A stretch of DNA of 64,000 nucleotides from Pelagophyceae sp. CCMP2097 (GCA_026770575.1 MU657256.1:84807-148806), one strand, 5' to 3'; positions 39,509 to 51,452 are shown, counted from the first letter of the stretch. The notes: generated by a model not told the origin, from the sequence alone. A program made the numbers and translations.

Positions 39509-41907
39509 TCATGAGAGCCAGGCTGGCCCGGAGTTGTGCTGCTTCGCCGCGGTGTGTGCACCATCGGCCTCCGCGAGCCAGGCCGGTCCGGTGCTACGCG
39601 GCACTTGCTTGGGGGGGTAAGCGTGGGCCTTCGCGCTGGCGGAGGGCGGTGCCGCGGACTGCCGTGAATCGGGCAAAGCGCCAGCCGAAATCCAGGCCGG
39701 CTCCTCCTGCGCCCAGGCCGGCCCCGTGCTGCGCGATGCAGACGCAGGCTTGGGCGGGTAAGCAAAAGCCTTCGNNNNNNNNNNNNNNNNNNNNNNNNNN
39801 NNNNNNNNNNNNNNNNNNNNNNNNNNNNNNNNNNNNNNNNNNNNNNNNNNNNNNNNNNNNNNNNNNNNNNNNNNNNNNNNNNNNNNNNNNNNNNNNNNNN
39901 NNNNNNNNNNNNNNNNNNNNNNNNNNNNNNNNNNNNNNNNNNNNNNNNNNNNNNNNNNNNNNNNNNNNNNNNNNNNNNNNNNNNNNNNNNNNNNNNNNNN
40001 NNNNNNNNNNNNNNNNNNNNNNNNNNNNNNNNNNNNNNNNNNNNNNNNNNNNNNNNNNNNNNNNNNNNNNNNNNNNNNNNNNNNNNNNNNNNNNNNNNNN
40101 NNNNNNNNNNNNNNNNNNNNNNNNNNNNNNNNNNNNNNNNNNNNNNNNNNNNNNNNNNNNNNNNNNNNNNNNNNNNNNNNNNNNNNNNNNNNNNNNNNNN
40201 NNNNNNNNNNNNNNNNNNNNNNNNNNNNNNNNNNNNNNNNNNNNNNNNNNNNNNNNNNNNNNNNNNNNNNNNNNNNNNNNNNNNNNNNNNNNNNNNNNNN
40301 NNNNNNNNNNNNNNNNNNNNNNNNNNNNNNNNNNNNNNNNNNNNNNNNNNNNNNNNNNNNNNNNNNNNNNNNNNNNNNNNNNNNNNNNNNNNNNNNNNNN
40401 NNNNNNNNNNNNNNNNNNNNNNNNNNNNNNNNNNNNNNNNNNNNNNNNNNNNGGCTTGGGCGGGTAAGCAAAAGCCTTCGCGCTCGAGGCCGGAGCAGCG
40501 GCGGCGGGAGCAGCCGCAGCGGGAGTAGCAGCGGCCTTCGCCTTCGAGCCAGCCGAAATCCAGGCCGGCTCCTCCTGCGCCCACGCAGGCCCCGTGCTCC
40601 GTGATGCGGACGCGGGCTTGGGCGGGTAAGCAAAAGCCTTCGCGCTGGAGGCCTGAGCAGCAGCGGTGGGAGTAGCAGCGGCCGTCGCAGCCGCGGCGGG
40701 AGCAGCAGCAGCCTTCGCCTTGTTGCCAGCTGAAATCCAGGCCGGCTCCTCAGTCGCCCACGCCGGCCCCGTGCTGCGCGATGCGGACGCGGCCTTGGGC
40801 GGGTAAGCAAAAGCCTTCGCGCTCGAGGCCGGAGCAGCCGCGGCGGGAGCAGCAGCGGCCGGCGCTGCCGCGGCGGGAGCAGCAGCGGCCGCCGTTTTGG
40901 AGGCAGGCGATAGCCAGGCCGGCTCCTCCAACCAGGCCGGCCCCGTGCTGCGCGACGCTTGCTTCGGGGGGTAAGCAAAGGCCTTTGCGTTGTTGGCTGG
41001 TGCTGCTGCGGCCAGCCGCGAGTCTGGCAAAGCAGTGTCAACCGGCGCCTTTGCTGCCGGCGCAGCCGCGGCAGGAGCAGGAGTGTCGGCCGGCGCTTCG
41101 GCGACGGGCGCGCCGATCGTCTCCTTCGCGGTGGGGCGGCCGCGGTCGCGCCAGGCGCCAGCCGGCACCTCCGTCGAGGTCCTGATTTGGGCCTTGTCGA
41201 CGAGTCCCGTGACAGCGGAGCAGATGTTCTCTGCCGTGCGCGTCATGGCGGCGGCGAAAGCGGAGACCCGGGCCGCCGTGTCCTGGGCGGCCTGTGCCGT
41301 CGCCTGCGCCTGCGCCGACACGCGCGCCGGGAACGCGACGATGTTCTCGGCTGCGTTCACGACCGCCGCCGTCGTTTCGGTGATCGACGTTTTCACCTCG
41401 GCGGGCCTGCGGCGGCGGCGTGCGTTTTGCGCGGGCGGCGCAGCGCCGCAGGGCCGCGCGCGACGGCGGCGCGCGCGCACGCACCAGCGGTTCACTCCGT
41501 CCTTGAAGTCTGCGTTCGTCTCAGGGATGCGCCGCACGGCGTTCTGCGCGTTGCCGAGCTGCCCGACGCGCGACTGCGCGAGCCCCTTCTGGTACGCGGC
41601 GGCCCCCTGCGCCTCGGCGGAGACATTGTTCGAGCTGGCGAAGATTGAAGTTGACGCAAGCATCGCATCCACGCTGATATACACGCCCTCCTTGATCGCC
41701 GGCAGCACCGCCTGCGCCGCGGACGCGTCGGCGCGGGGCCAGGGGCCTGAGAAATCGACGGCGGCGCGCCGCGCGGGTTATCGCCATACGGACCTTCCAG
41801 TCGACGGAAACCTTCACAAAGCCCAGGCCTGGCGCCGCCGCCTTGCGCCGCGGCGGCAGCGCCGTGAACCCAGCGGCGCCCACGAGCAGAAGCAGCACGG
41901 CCGGCAT
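39509..41907 (-). CDS. Plastid-type presequence protein with Trp/Pro repeats (paralogue B, gapped)
   Basis: Three exons: 41794-41907, 41485-41711, and 41406 down to 39509 across an N gap. Intron positions, phases and donor words (GTCCGT, GTGCGT) equal those of paralogue A, as do the presequence (VLLLLVGAAGFTALPPRRK) and the following helix (VLPAIKEGVYISVDAMLAS). Exon 3 differs: it carries at least five copies of a unit of about 55 residues centred on AKAFAYPPK, SRSTGPAW and EEPAWISAG, separated by Ala/Pro linkers. The frames on the two sides of the gap disagree, so the gap length is wrong by one or two bases modulo three and the repeat number is unknown. The protein ends SGPAWLS. No known family; repeat copies are very similar at the DNA level, which explains the assembly break. 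Confidence 0.7.
39775..40452. other. Assembly gap (678 N) inside a coding repeat
   Basis: Undetermined bases lie within exon 3 of paralogue B. Sequence on both sides is the same repeat (ggcgggtaagcaaaagccttcg), so a collapsed or unresolved tandem array is the likely cause. Confidence 0.99.
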
Positions 41908-42382
41908 GGCCCCGACCCCGCGCTTCAGAGGCATGGCCGAGTCAACGTTGACCCGCTCTGACGTATCTGTCGCCTAAGAACAATTGCACGTGCAGACCCC
42001 ACCAATCGCTCTGAGGAGCACGTATCTCCGACCGAACGACTTCAAAGTTTCAATACTTAAATATTGTTAGAGGCCACGCCACTCCAGAGACTGCCAATTT
42101 CACATCTCCAAAAGTTCCATAGGAATTTCTAACTTTTCAAACTCACAAGTTTGACCCGAGTATGACGCAACGCCTGTCATATCACGTGTGTTGAAGGTTC
42201 CGAGTCCGTTGGGAAGTTTTGATCAAATCCTCTACGAAACCAAATGTAAAAATTCGACACGACTCGTCGAGTTCAACAGCCGCTGCGCCGAGGCGAGCTG
42301 CTTCGGCTGGCGGCATCACCAAACGCCGTGACGAAGCGACATGGGCGGGCCGTGGCGCCGGTCGTACACAGACACGTCTGGA
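41908..42382. other. Intergenic region, AT-rich, about 475 bp
   Basis: This region lies upstream of paralogue B (minus strand) and upstream of a broken WD40 gene (plus strand). Bases 42040-42250 are AT-rich. No gene is seen. Confidence 0.5.
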
Positions 42383-42899
42383 ATGACCGGATCGTGGAGG
42401 GCACCCCAATCCTTGCGGGTCACACCCATACCATCTGGAGTGCGCGTTCTCGCACGACGGCAAGCGCATCGTGACGGCCGGCCGCGACAGGACGGCGCGA
42501 CTCTGAGACGCCGAGACGGGCGCGCTGCTGCTGAAGCCCGAAGAGCACATCGACACAGTCTACAGCTGCGCGTTCTCTCCCGACGGCAAGCACCTCGTGA
42601 CGGCGAACAGGGACTGGACGGCGCGGCTCTGGGACGCCGAGACGGGCGCGCTGCAGACGACGCTCGAGGGGCACACCGCGGGCGTCAAGTGCTGCGTATT
42701 CTCGCCCGACGGCACGCGCGTCGTGACGGCGAGCGACGACGGGACGGCGCGGCTCTGGGACACGGAGACGGGGGCGCTGCGGACGTCGCTTGAGGGGCAC
42801 GCCGGCATAACCTCGAGCTGCGCGTTCTCGCCCGACGGCAAGCGCCTCGTGACGGCGAGTCGCGACAAAACGCCGCGGGTCTGGGACGCCGCACACTAA
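42383..42899 (+). pseudogene. Broken WD40-repeat gene
   Basis: About three and a half WD40 repeats are readable, with cores CAFSPDGK.LVTA..D.TARLWDAETGAL. Two lesions interrupt them. Around 42440 the frame shifts by one base between GHTHTIWS and CAFSHDGK, and at 42504-42506 the invariant Trp codon of RLWDAETG is TGA. The rest (from 42507 to the stop at 42897-42899) is open and ends RVWDAAH. A functional WD40 propeller needs about seven repeats, so this is also truncated. The lesions could be assembly errors, but two in 70 bp favour a pseudogene. Confidence 0.7.
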
Positions 42900-43045
42900 T
42901 GTTGTGCGTGCTTATCCTCTGTCTTTGGGCGTCTCCGGGCTCGTTGGGAGTCCGGGTCGATGGATGGCTCTCCCGCCGCCTCTCCGCCGCGGGAGTTTCC
43001 CCCGCGTCCCTCTTGCCCGCGGGTGTGGCGTGCCGTAGGACGTCT

Positions 43046-46000
43046 TTAGTAGCCGCCGCCGAGGAGGAGGAGCGCGTCGTGGACGTGGGGCGGGAGCGCG
43101 CCCGGCGCGCGGCTCGCGCAGGCGTGGAGCGCGTGGAGCGCGTCGTAGAGCGGCGCGGTGGCGTCGCCGCGCGGCAACGCATCGGAGTCGTAGTCGGTCA
43201 GGCCAACATGGACCTCGATCCAGCCGGCAGGCGCCGCATCCGCGTCGGCGTTTCGCAGTGCGACGCGGAAGAGGCCCGGTCGCGAGACGAGGTGGAGAGC
43301 GCTTTCGGCGACGGCAGCTACGTACGTCGCGCCCTGCGCCGTATTCACGCGCGCCTCGACGCGGCCCAAGGTGGCCGTCGGATTCGGCACGGCGACGTCG
43401 AACCGTTCGAACCATGCCCCCGCCGGCGCCGGCGACGTTTCGCCCACGACTTCGCCGTCGACGCAGAGCGCCGCCGTCGAACCCTCGGCGCCGCCCGCGG
43501 CCAAGTTCACCGCGCAGAGCGTGACCTGCGCCCGCGTCGCCACGCGAAGCCGGCACCGCAGCGCCACAGAGGCGAGGCCTTCGTCCGCCGAATCGCGGGC
43601 CAGCGAGAAGAGGAGGTCTCTAGGCTCGCCCGCGCCGCGCCCGCGGCCACCCCGCAGGACCTCGGCCAGGTCGACGGCGCCGCTGAACGTCCGCCCCGCG
43701 CCGTCGACGAGGCGGAGCAAGAGCGGCTCGCGGTGCCGCGCCGCCGCGGGCAGCTCGCAGCGCAGCGCGGCGTCGCCGAAGCGGACCGCGCCGTGCGACT
43801 CGGCGCCCGGCGTTTCGTCGGAGGACGCCGACGCGCAGCTGGCCAAAAGCGTGCCCTCGAGTTCGAGCTGCAGCGCGGCGGGCCCGCGGAATTCGGCGTT
43901 TTCGACGGCAAAGTCGTCGAAGCACGCGTCGGCGACGACGCACCTCATCGCCGCCGCGTCGTCGGCATCGTTGGAGCGCGGCTGCGGCGCCGCGCTCGAG
44001 AGGCTCGCGTACGGCTCCAGCTGCCCCGAAACCGAAGCGTCGGCGGCGCTCGAGGCCAGGGACATGGAGAGTTCGCCGACGATGCGCTCCTGCGAATCCC
44101 GAAACGGCCAGATGGACTTTCGAGAAGGATGCTGCAGGTTCGTCCTGTCGACTTGGAGCGTCGCGACGACAGCCTCCTTGCCGGCGGGTTCGACGAGGAG
44201 CTGGACGAGGAGCGTGCGGTCGGCGTCGAGGTGGTCGTTTTCGGCGTCGATGAGGAGATGGAAGAGTTCGTGCCAGACGGCGTCCGCCCGCCACGCAGTC
44301 TGCGCGAGGCGCGCCGTCCCCCAGGCCACGCGGAGCGCGTAGCGCGCGCCCGCGCCGTGCTTTGATGATGCCCAGGGCAGGTGCATCTGCCATACTTGGA
44401 GCTCGACGCGGACCAAAGGCCGGATGAGCGCGACGAGCGCCGTCGGCTGCATGCCCGGCATCGAGACTTCGACGAGCTTGGGCTGCCCGCGCAGCGCCGC
44501 CGCGGAGACGCAGCCGCGGCCGACCTGGACCTGGTCGCCCGCGCGCCGGAGTTGCAAGGCGAGCGGGACGTCTGCGTCGACGATAAAGTGCCGGTGCGAT
44601 TCCGCGTCGTCGCACAGCCTCACCCGCGTCGAACGAGACACGCCGAGGGAGACGGCCTTGCGCGGCCGCGACTGGCCCGGCTGCGTCGCGTCGCAGAGCA
44701 GGTCGTCGAGCTGCGCGCCTGTCGTCGAAGCGAGGCTGACAAGGCGCACCTCCGCAGCAGGGCGCGCGGTGGCCGGGCTCTGGTCCGACTCGCGGCGCAG
44801 GAGCTCCGCGTACACAGAAGGCAGCAAAGGCGAGCACGACGCCTGCGCCTCGAGCACGGTGCCGCCGCTGGAGAAGCGCATCAAAGTGCCGCGTTCGTCA
44901 GGCGCCTCGTTTCCGAGCAAAGCGTCGCGCAGCTTGTGCGCCGGCACCTCCACAGACGCGACGACGCGGTCGTCGTCCGCCGTGCAGAGCTCGACGTCCA
45001 AGAGGGCGGCGGAGCGGAGGAGCGGGACGCCAAGGGGTAGGGGCGCGTCGGCCACGATGACTGCGTCGTCGCCCGACGATTTCAACTGCGTCGCCGTCGC
45101 GCGCCAGGCGTAGCCGCGGCCGCCGACCTCGCGCCACGCCGCGCGCAGTACCCACGACTGCGCGCGGCCGCGCAGGTGAGGCGGCACCATGAGACGGAGT
45201 GCGACGGCGTCGAGACGCAACCGAGCGGCCGCTCGGCACCGCAGCTCAACCGTCATGCGCGACGCCCGCGGCAGCTCGGCCGACTCGACGACGTCGTCGT
45301 CCGACCGCAGCCGCAGCCGGATCACGCCGTCGTAGAGCAGCCGCCTAAAAGTGATGTTGAAAGAATACGGACGCGTCCAGGACCCAGAGATATCAAAGGG
45401 AGGCTCACGCGACGGGCGCGTGCGCGACGCCGAGCTTGACTGCACCCGCCCAGACTGTGACGTCGACGCCCGGACCGTCGCTGACGGCGTCGAGGGAGAC
45501 GATGCCCCCGTTGTCCGTCCAGACAACGTTGTCGTGCTCGCCAATCGCCGCGCGCGTCGAAGCCAGCTCCACGCCCGCCTGCGAGAGCACGGCGACGGCG
45601 CCGGCGTCGGCGATGAAGGGTAGGCCGCGCGCCCCGACGACGGCGACGTGCACCTCCACGACTGCCTGCTGCGTGGCCGCGGACTGCGTGTCCGGGGCCC
45701 AGAGCGTGATGGCCGCCTTGGCGGCGTTTTTGCTGCGGCGCAGCGCGTCGACGAAGACGCCGAGCTCGTCGCGTTTCACCAAGCCGCCCTCGGCCATCGT
45801 TGAGCGCGTCGTGAGAGCGCCAGAGGCGGCGGGGGCAGGTTGGAAGACGCCGCCGAGGATCAGAGCGTTCAGCGCATCCTCGTGCTCATCCGGCGCGGGC
45901 CCGAAGACGGCGTCGCGGGCGGAGACGGACCTCGCCACGGCCGCGCAGACGTCGGCGCAGCGCTTGGTGTCGTCGGCGCCCGGGGCCGCGTCGAAAGCGG

Positions 46001-46828
46001 CTATTACGGCGAGCGGCGCGTCAAACCCCTGGGAAAGACCGCCGTCGCTGCGGCGCTCGCCCTTCAAAGCCAGGGCGTCGCGGCCGTCGCGCCAGGACGG
46101 GCTCGCGATGATGAACTCGTCGCGGAAGTCGCCGGAGGCCTCGCGGCGCAAAGCCTTGAGCATGCCGGCCAGCTGGTCGTTCGTCCTACAAAGGCGACGC
46201 TCCAGGCCCGACGTTGAGATGGGCCCATCGAAGAGGCCCATCTCGAGGCCCGTCTCGAGGCAGTCCGGACCGCATAGACTGGACCGCATATAAAGGCCCA
46301 GGTCCACACAGAGGGATGGTGCACCTTTCAAGGCCGTCGCGCTTGACCTCGCTCAGCCTTAGTAGTGCCTGGGCCCGCTTTCGCTCCGCGCGCTCCGTGG
46401 CGCGGTTGGAGCGCTCAGTCTCGGCCTCTTGCAAAGCGGCCTCTTGGACGTGCAAAAGGTACTCGGCGGTGAGCTGCAGGAGCCGGGCCAGGTTTTCCGT
46501 CGCGTCGAAGCCGGCCCTCTTCAGCTCCTGCGCGGTAATCTTCGAGAAGACGAGCGTGTCGACCAAAGCGCTCAAGACTGCAGCCGCGTCGCCGCGCTCG
46601 GAGACGAGGTCGACGTCCGTGCGGCTGATGGCCTCCCAATCCTAGGTTCGGACGCGTCCACCTCCGTTCGTCGAATTCGACGCTCTCTCCGACGAGACGT
46701 CGCCTCGCGAGGGCCGGCGTCGCGAGTCGGCGAGGTCCGCCGGACGAGGCCGTCAAAGGGCTTCTATTGAGAGGGCGCCGCCGACGCACCGGCGTTCCGG
46801 ACCGCAGGCGGAAGCGTGGGCATTGCAT
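43046..46828 (-). CDS. DZIP1-like N-terminal domain fused to C2-like domains
   Basis: Four exons (46790-46828, 46325-46641, 45409-46185, 43046-45344) give about 1,143 residues. Donors are GTGCGT, GTGCAC and GTGAGC. The N-terminus (PRFRLRSGTP joined to DWEAISRTDVDLV) and the LARLLQLTAEYLLHVQ block match the DZIP1/DZIP1L N-terminal domain; these proteins act at the basal body and ciliary transition zone. A short coiled coil follows. The rest has beta-rich segments resembling C2 domains (for example VRVELQVWQMHLPW and VVEVHVAVVGARGLPFIADAG). Exon 1 supplies only 13 residues but restores the conserved FR.R..DW. junction, so the start is credible. A role in cilium assembly is inferred from DZIP1. 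The C2 assignment is by pattern and less certain. Confidence 0.78.
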
Positions 46829-47535
46829 CTGCTCAGGCGAAGCAACGAGCCCGCGGCGATGCGACGCGAGCCCGCGGCGATGCAACGAGGGCCCGCGGCT
46901 CCGCGCTCGATGCCGGAGCGCCGCGCGGCACGAGGGCGCCTCGTGATCACGTGAGCTTCCAGAAAAAAGCTCTCGACAAAAGTGTCAAAACCGCAAACGA
47001 CGCGCTGGGGGATTTGATAAAGGCACAAGTTTTTTTTAAGTTTGCAGTTTGTTCCTGCTGTTACAATTGTACTGCTGCGCCGGCGCCGCGGCGCCGCGTG
47101 GATCCCCGGCGGTCCGGCCACGCCAGGGTGACGAGCACAGCGTGGATGCAATAGAGTTTGGGGGAGCAGGGCCGCCTCGGCGCAACGGACGCAGCGCAAC
47201 AGGTGCACTCCTGGACTTTGCATGGGCCAGTGCCCCACAGTGATCAGTCCTGCGGAGCATCTTGATGCATGTTGCGGAGTCTTCCGTGGAGTGCATGAAG
47301 ACGAGTGCATTCATGAAGAAGAAGAGTCGGGGCCTCGTTGTAGACGGAGCCAAAAATGAAAATTTACAGGGAAACGCGACTCGGGAGGGCGCCAAGGCGG
47401 AGCGTATGTACAGGGATCGACCCGCGCGCCGCCGCGTCCTAGAAGAAGAAGGAATGGCGGCGATACCGGTTCACGGCAGCGACGCGACGTGCTCTGCGTA
47501 CCTACCGCGGCAACGACGTGCCGGCACTCGCTCCC
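46829..47535. other. Intergenic region with a 21-bp tandem repeat
   Basis: About 700 bp between the DZIP1-like start (-) and the amine oxidase stop (-). Two copies of cgagcccgcggcgatgcgacg lie at 46846-46866 and 46867-46887, with a degenerate third copy after them, just upstream of the DZIP1-like gene. No supported gene. Confidence 0.55.
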
Positions 47536-49130
47536 TCAGGAAAACGTATGCCGGCCACGACTTCGGGCATTCGTCCCGACTCCCCGACGCAAGACGTACC
47601 ACGTCGCGTTGAGCCATGCCGGCCTCTGCAGCCCGAGGTCGAGGAGGGCCCGTTCCGCTGCGACGAGCGCTCCGCTGGCCCAGCAGTATGCGGCCCCGTA
47701 GTCCACATTCGCGACAAACACATTCAGTTCCGAGGGCCGGCGCGCTTTGCGACTTTCCTCGGGCCCGCCGGTGTAGCTGCCGCAGGAGGGCGTGTACTCG
47801 TCCTCCGCGGCCCAGTTCGAGACGGCGACCATCTCCGGCGGGGCGACGAGGCTCGAATCGAGGCCGGCGGCGAGGAAGGCGCCGGCGTGGAGGCTCATGA
47901 GCGCAGAGTGCACCTTTTCGATGAGCTCCCCCTGGTCCTCGCGAGGCAGATGAACTCGTAGGGGGTCGTTGCCGTCGTTGGCGTACCTGGTCCAGAACGC
48001 GTCCGTCTTGCTGTAAAAGACTTCCAGCGCGCCCGAGCAGTTGCCAAACGAGAGGGGCACGCCCGAGTAAATAGCCGCGCCCCTCGTGTCCACGCCGACG
48101 ATGCACTTCAAAGGCCCGTCGTGGTAGCGGCCTTGGAGGGAGGGTTGGGATGCGTCTTTCGAGGCGACTTCGAAATTGCCCTCCGAGAGGCCCAGATGGT
48201 TGACCCACCACGCGTCCGCGTACGAGGCATACACTTTCGTAAGGGCCGTGATGCTTTCGCTCTCGAACAGCGCCGCCTCGTTCCCCGGAGAGACCCAGTC
48301 GCCGGTGAGTTTTCGTAGAGCGTTGCGCGGCAGGTTCAAGAGCACCGTCTCCGCGTCGACTTCGAACGCGCCGTCGTTAAAGGCGAGCCTCGAAGTGCCG
48401 TTTGCGTTTGAGATGGACGTGAGGCGCGCGCCGAATTGAACCTTCCCGCCGCCGTCGATGGCTTGGCCGAGCATGGTCTCGATGGGTAGAGCGTACCCGG
48501 CGTTGTTGCCGTAGACGTCCCGGAGGACGTGGCACGTGTGCCAGCCTTCCGGCGGGCCCGGGCAGAGCGCGGCACAGCCTGCGTCGTAGCAGCGCGTCGG
48601 GAGCTTCAGAGCGCGGACAAGGTCCGCGGGTAGAGCGTCGACGTCCATGAAACGGTAACCGCCAACGTCCAGCGCCAAGCCTTCGAGGCCCGGCAGGTCG
48701 TGCACGCTGAAGATGCGGCCGCCGACGCGCCTGCAGGGGGGCGTCGGTCGCAGCTGTAGGGGGCGTCGGACGCGGCACTGATGTCCCGTGTCAAAGTCTG
48801 GCCTCCCGCTCGGACCGCGCAAACGCACCCGTTGGCCTCGAAGATGCACACTTCGCTGGCGTCGTAGAGTTTGGCGTCGACGGCGGCGCGCCACGCAAAG
48901 TACGCGCCGGCCCAGCCGGCCCCGACGACGACGAGGCGGCACTTTAGCGGCGCCGAACCGTCAGAGGCGCCGACCGCGCCGTCGACGGCCGCCGGCGTAA
49001 AGATTGACCCTCGGTCGTACGCACTGCGGAGCAGCGCTGCCGTCGGCGCATCGGCGCGAGAAAGGTCCCATGCTCCGACGTCGGCATCAAGAGCCGCCAA
49101 GCCGAGGCCGAAGACGAAGAAGAAGCGCAT
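47536..49130 (-). CDS. FAD-dependent amine oxidase-family protein, secreted or organelle-targeted
   Basis: Two exons (48829-49130 and 47536-48730) join in phase 2 to about 498 residues, with a 98-bp GTGCGT...GCAG intron. The N-terminus (MRFFFVFGLGLAALDADVG) is a signal peptide. The FAD dinucleotide-binding motif is RLVVVGAGWAGAYFAWRAA, followed across the intron by CIFEANGRVGGRIFSV, the conserved E..dRvGGR element of the amine oxidase family. The end has a typical FAD-contacting stretch (YGAAYCWASGALVAAERAL). Such enzymes oxidise amines, polyamines or amino acids, or desaturate carotenoids; the substrate is not evident. Without the splice neither half has a complete FAD site, so the join is strong. 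Confidence 0.82.
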
Positions 49131-49708
49131 CTTCTGGAGTGGCCCTTGGAGGCGCCCCTACAAAAAAAGGTGCTGCCCGAGGATGCGAGGCCCGCGCTTC
49201 CTACATCTCAAAAGCCGTTCGAGTCAAGCCGCGACGGGGGCCGTCTCTCTGATTGCCTGGACGCACCGCTCTTCGGACTGCGGGCCGTCGGCTCGCTCGG
49301 CGCCCCCGCGCGAGCGCCGTCCACGTACGTACTCGATCTTCTTTCGTGCTCGGAGGACCCGTCGGTTTGAAAATGCAGGTGTTTCGGGCAAGAACCCGAA
49401 CATTGTCGGCGCTACGGCGCGCCTCTGCGCCTCGAGGTATCCAGGCCGCCTCGGAAGGCGCCTGTGCGGCGGTAGGAGGGTGCGGCGGTGGGAGCATCCA
49501 CAGAGGAGACCGCGGACTCGGCCCTGAGTCCCCCGGGTCCTACAGAGGCGCGACCCTTCCCCGGGCCCCGCTCCAACGCCCGTGTTGTGTCACTTCGGTC
49601 CCTTTTTGGGAGTCGCGGATCCATGCAATTCGAACCGAACCCGCCGCCGCTCCCTTTGAAGATGCCTCTGCGCGGGGCTCCGTCCGTCCGCGTTCCGAGA
49701 AGAAAGAT
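49131..49708. other. Intergenic region, about 580 bp
   Basis: This region lies between the amine oxidase start (-) and the end of the WW-like gene (-). Open frames on both strands lack motifs. It presumably holds the amine oxidase promoter. Confidence 0.5.
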
Positions 49709-51452
49709 TTACGGCTCAAATACGCCGCCGTTCTCCTCGATTTGCGCGAGGTACGCCTCTGCGTTTGGCCAGAGGTCCTTTGGCTCCTTTGTCAGGAGGG
49801 CGGAGAAGGGCGACTTGTGGAGCAGGCCTTGGTCGAGGCAGACGTCTGCAAAGACGTCAAAATCCAATTCGTCGCACGTAAACCGATCCGCGTCGTAAGG
49901 CGCCGTCCACTGCGACCGCCCAAGGGCGTGCGCCACGTAGAACACGCGCGAGTCGGCCGCCACGGCGCCTCGGCCGCCGAGCGACCCCGGCTTTTCGCCA
50001 ATGACGACAGCGGCGACGGCGGCGGCGGCGGCGGTCACGGACGCGCCGAGGCCGGTCATGGACGCGCGCCTCTTCGGCGACGCGACGTCGCCGCCATCGT
50101 CGCGGACGCGCACGGGGTGGCCCGCGCGATCCAAAGAGTAGGCGTGCCAAACGTCGTCGAACGAACGCAGGGCCTTTGCGCGCATAGCCGCGCAGCCGGC
50201 TGCAAACATGCGCCGCAGCGCCGCCTCGTCCGTGTCCAAGCAGACGTCGCGCACGCACGCCGAGAACGCGTCGAACGTCACCTAGAGCGGGCGCCGTAAA
50301 CCACCCGCGTTGAGCGCGTCTGTCCCCGGTCTGTCCCCGGAATCCACGGCCACGCCCGACGCGGTTTGCGACCATCGCCACGAGCTCGACGCGCGCCACA
50401 GGCGCGGCTTCCGCGTCTTCGTCGTCTTCGTCGGCCGCGGCGGCGGCCTTTGGCTTTTGGGCGACTTGCCACTGCCACTGCCGAGCCTCGCGCAGATAAG
50501 GGTTCCCCGCGGACGCCTCTTGCTCCACGAGGAGCACGTCGCGCGACTCTTCGCCGGCATCGTCGGCGAAGCGCATCTCGTCGCGCACCGCGTAGAGCAC
50601 GCGGCGCCGCCGGAAGAGGTATTGCAAGTGTCCGCGCCACAACGAGTTGACGTCGTCCCAGAGCGACTCGGTCAGCTGCAGTAAGTCATCCAAGTCGACC
50701 GATTTGGGGTTCTTCGAGAGGTGCGGCGCGGGCAGGTGCTGGACGCGGTGCGCGGCCTCGGCGCCGCGGTCGGGGAGCTGGTCAAAAAATACTTTTTGCA
50801 AAGCGTCCAAAGCCTTCCTCCGCGAGACGTCCACCTGCGATTGCCGCTGCTGCAGCACCGAGTCGCTCAACTCGTTGGTGGACCGCAGCTGCTGCAGCAG
50901 CCCGAAGATGATCGCGCCGCCGCGCAGGCCGAATTGCGGCGCGGCGGTTTTCGTGCAGCACCCGAGCCACGAACCGAACTGTGCGACTCGCTTGTGCCTC
51001 GAATGGTGCTCGACCTGCGTTTGAAGAGATCGGTTCGTCTCGAGGCGGCTGCAAACTGTGCACGCACCGCGAGGACGACTTGCGAGGCCTGCTCGTCCGC
51101 GAGCGAGACGAGGCCAAATTTCTTGAGCAGAAAACGGTACGCAAACGCCCCGAGCACGACGCGCGGCTCTGCGCGGCGAGGCGTCCGCGTTTTGCAGAGC
51201 GGCTCTGCAGGACTCTTGCGTGCGCCCTCTCTGAAACAGGGCACGGGTCCCAGGGCACGCACGGCCGCGGGCGTCGCAATGGTGGTCGTAGGCGACTTTG
51301 TCGAGGTAGACGGCGAGGATGACGCGCAGCGTCGCCTGCAGGCTCGGGACGCGCATCGTCGTCGGGAACTTTGACATCTGGCACCGCATCAGCGCAGGGA
51401 TGTGGAGGCCTACGGACGCGTAGAATCGGGCGGCCGCCCCTCGAAAACGCAT
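49709..51452 (-). CDS. Uncharacterised protein with WW-like C-terminal segment
   Basis: Four exons are supported: 51263-51452, 51068-51168, 50361-51014 and 49709-50281, joined in consistent phases through introns with GTGCGT, GTGCGT and GTCGGG donors; about 505 residues from the ATG at 51452. Visible parts are a helical region (FAYRFLLKKFGLVSLADEQA), a coiled stretch (VLQQRQSQVDVSRRKALDAL), an acidic linker and a C-terminus with half a WW domain (RVFYVAHALGRSQWTAPYDAD) split from its first strand by an insertion. The start is uncertain. The frame stays open to 51704, where a TTTTAG acceptor in phase 0 could join it to the coiled-coil exons at 51784-52676, making one longer protein. Function unknown. 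Confidence 0.6.

Noticed and set aside
39253..40584. Open frames running through the N gap
   Set aside because: They owe their length to undetermined bases; only the frame continuing the YPPK/GPAW repeat is meaningful.
42504..42506. In-frame TGA in the WD40 gene as a possible selenocysteine codon
   Set aside because: The position is the invariant Trp of the WD motif, a frameshift lies nearby and no SECIS-like structure is evident; a nonsense mutation is simpler.
46186..46324. Short repeats and a TATAAA word (46290-46295) in the minus-strand DZIP1-like gene
   Set aside because: They lie inside an intron on the opposite sense and no plus-strand gene follows, so a promoter call is not supported.
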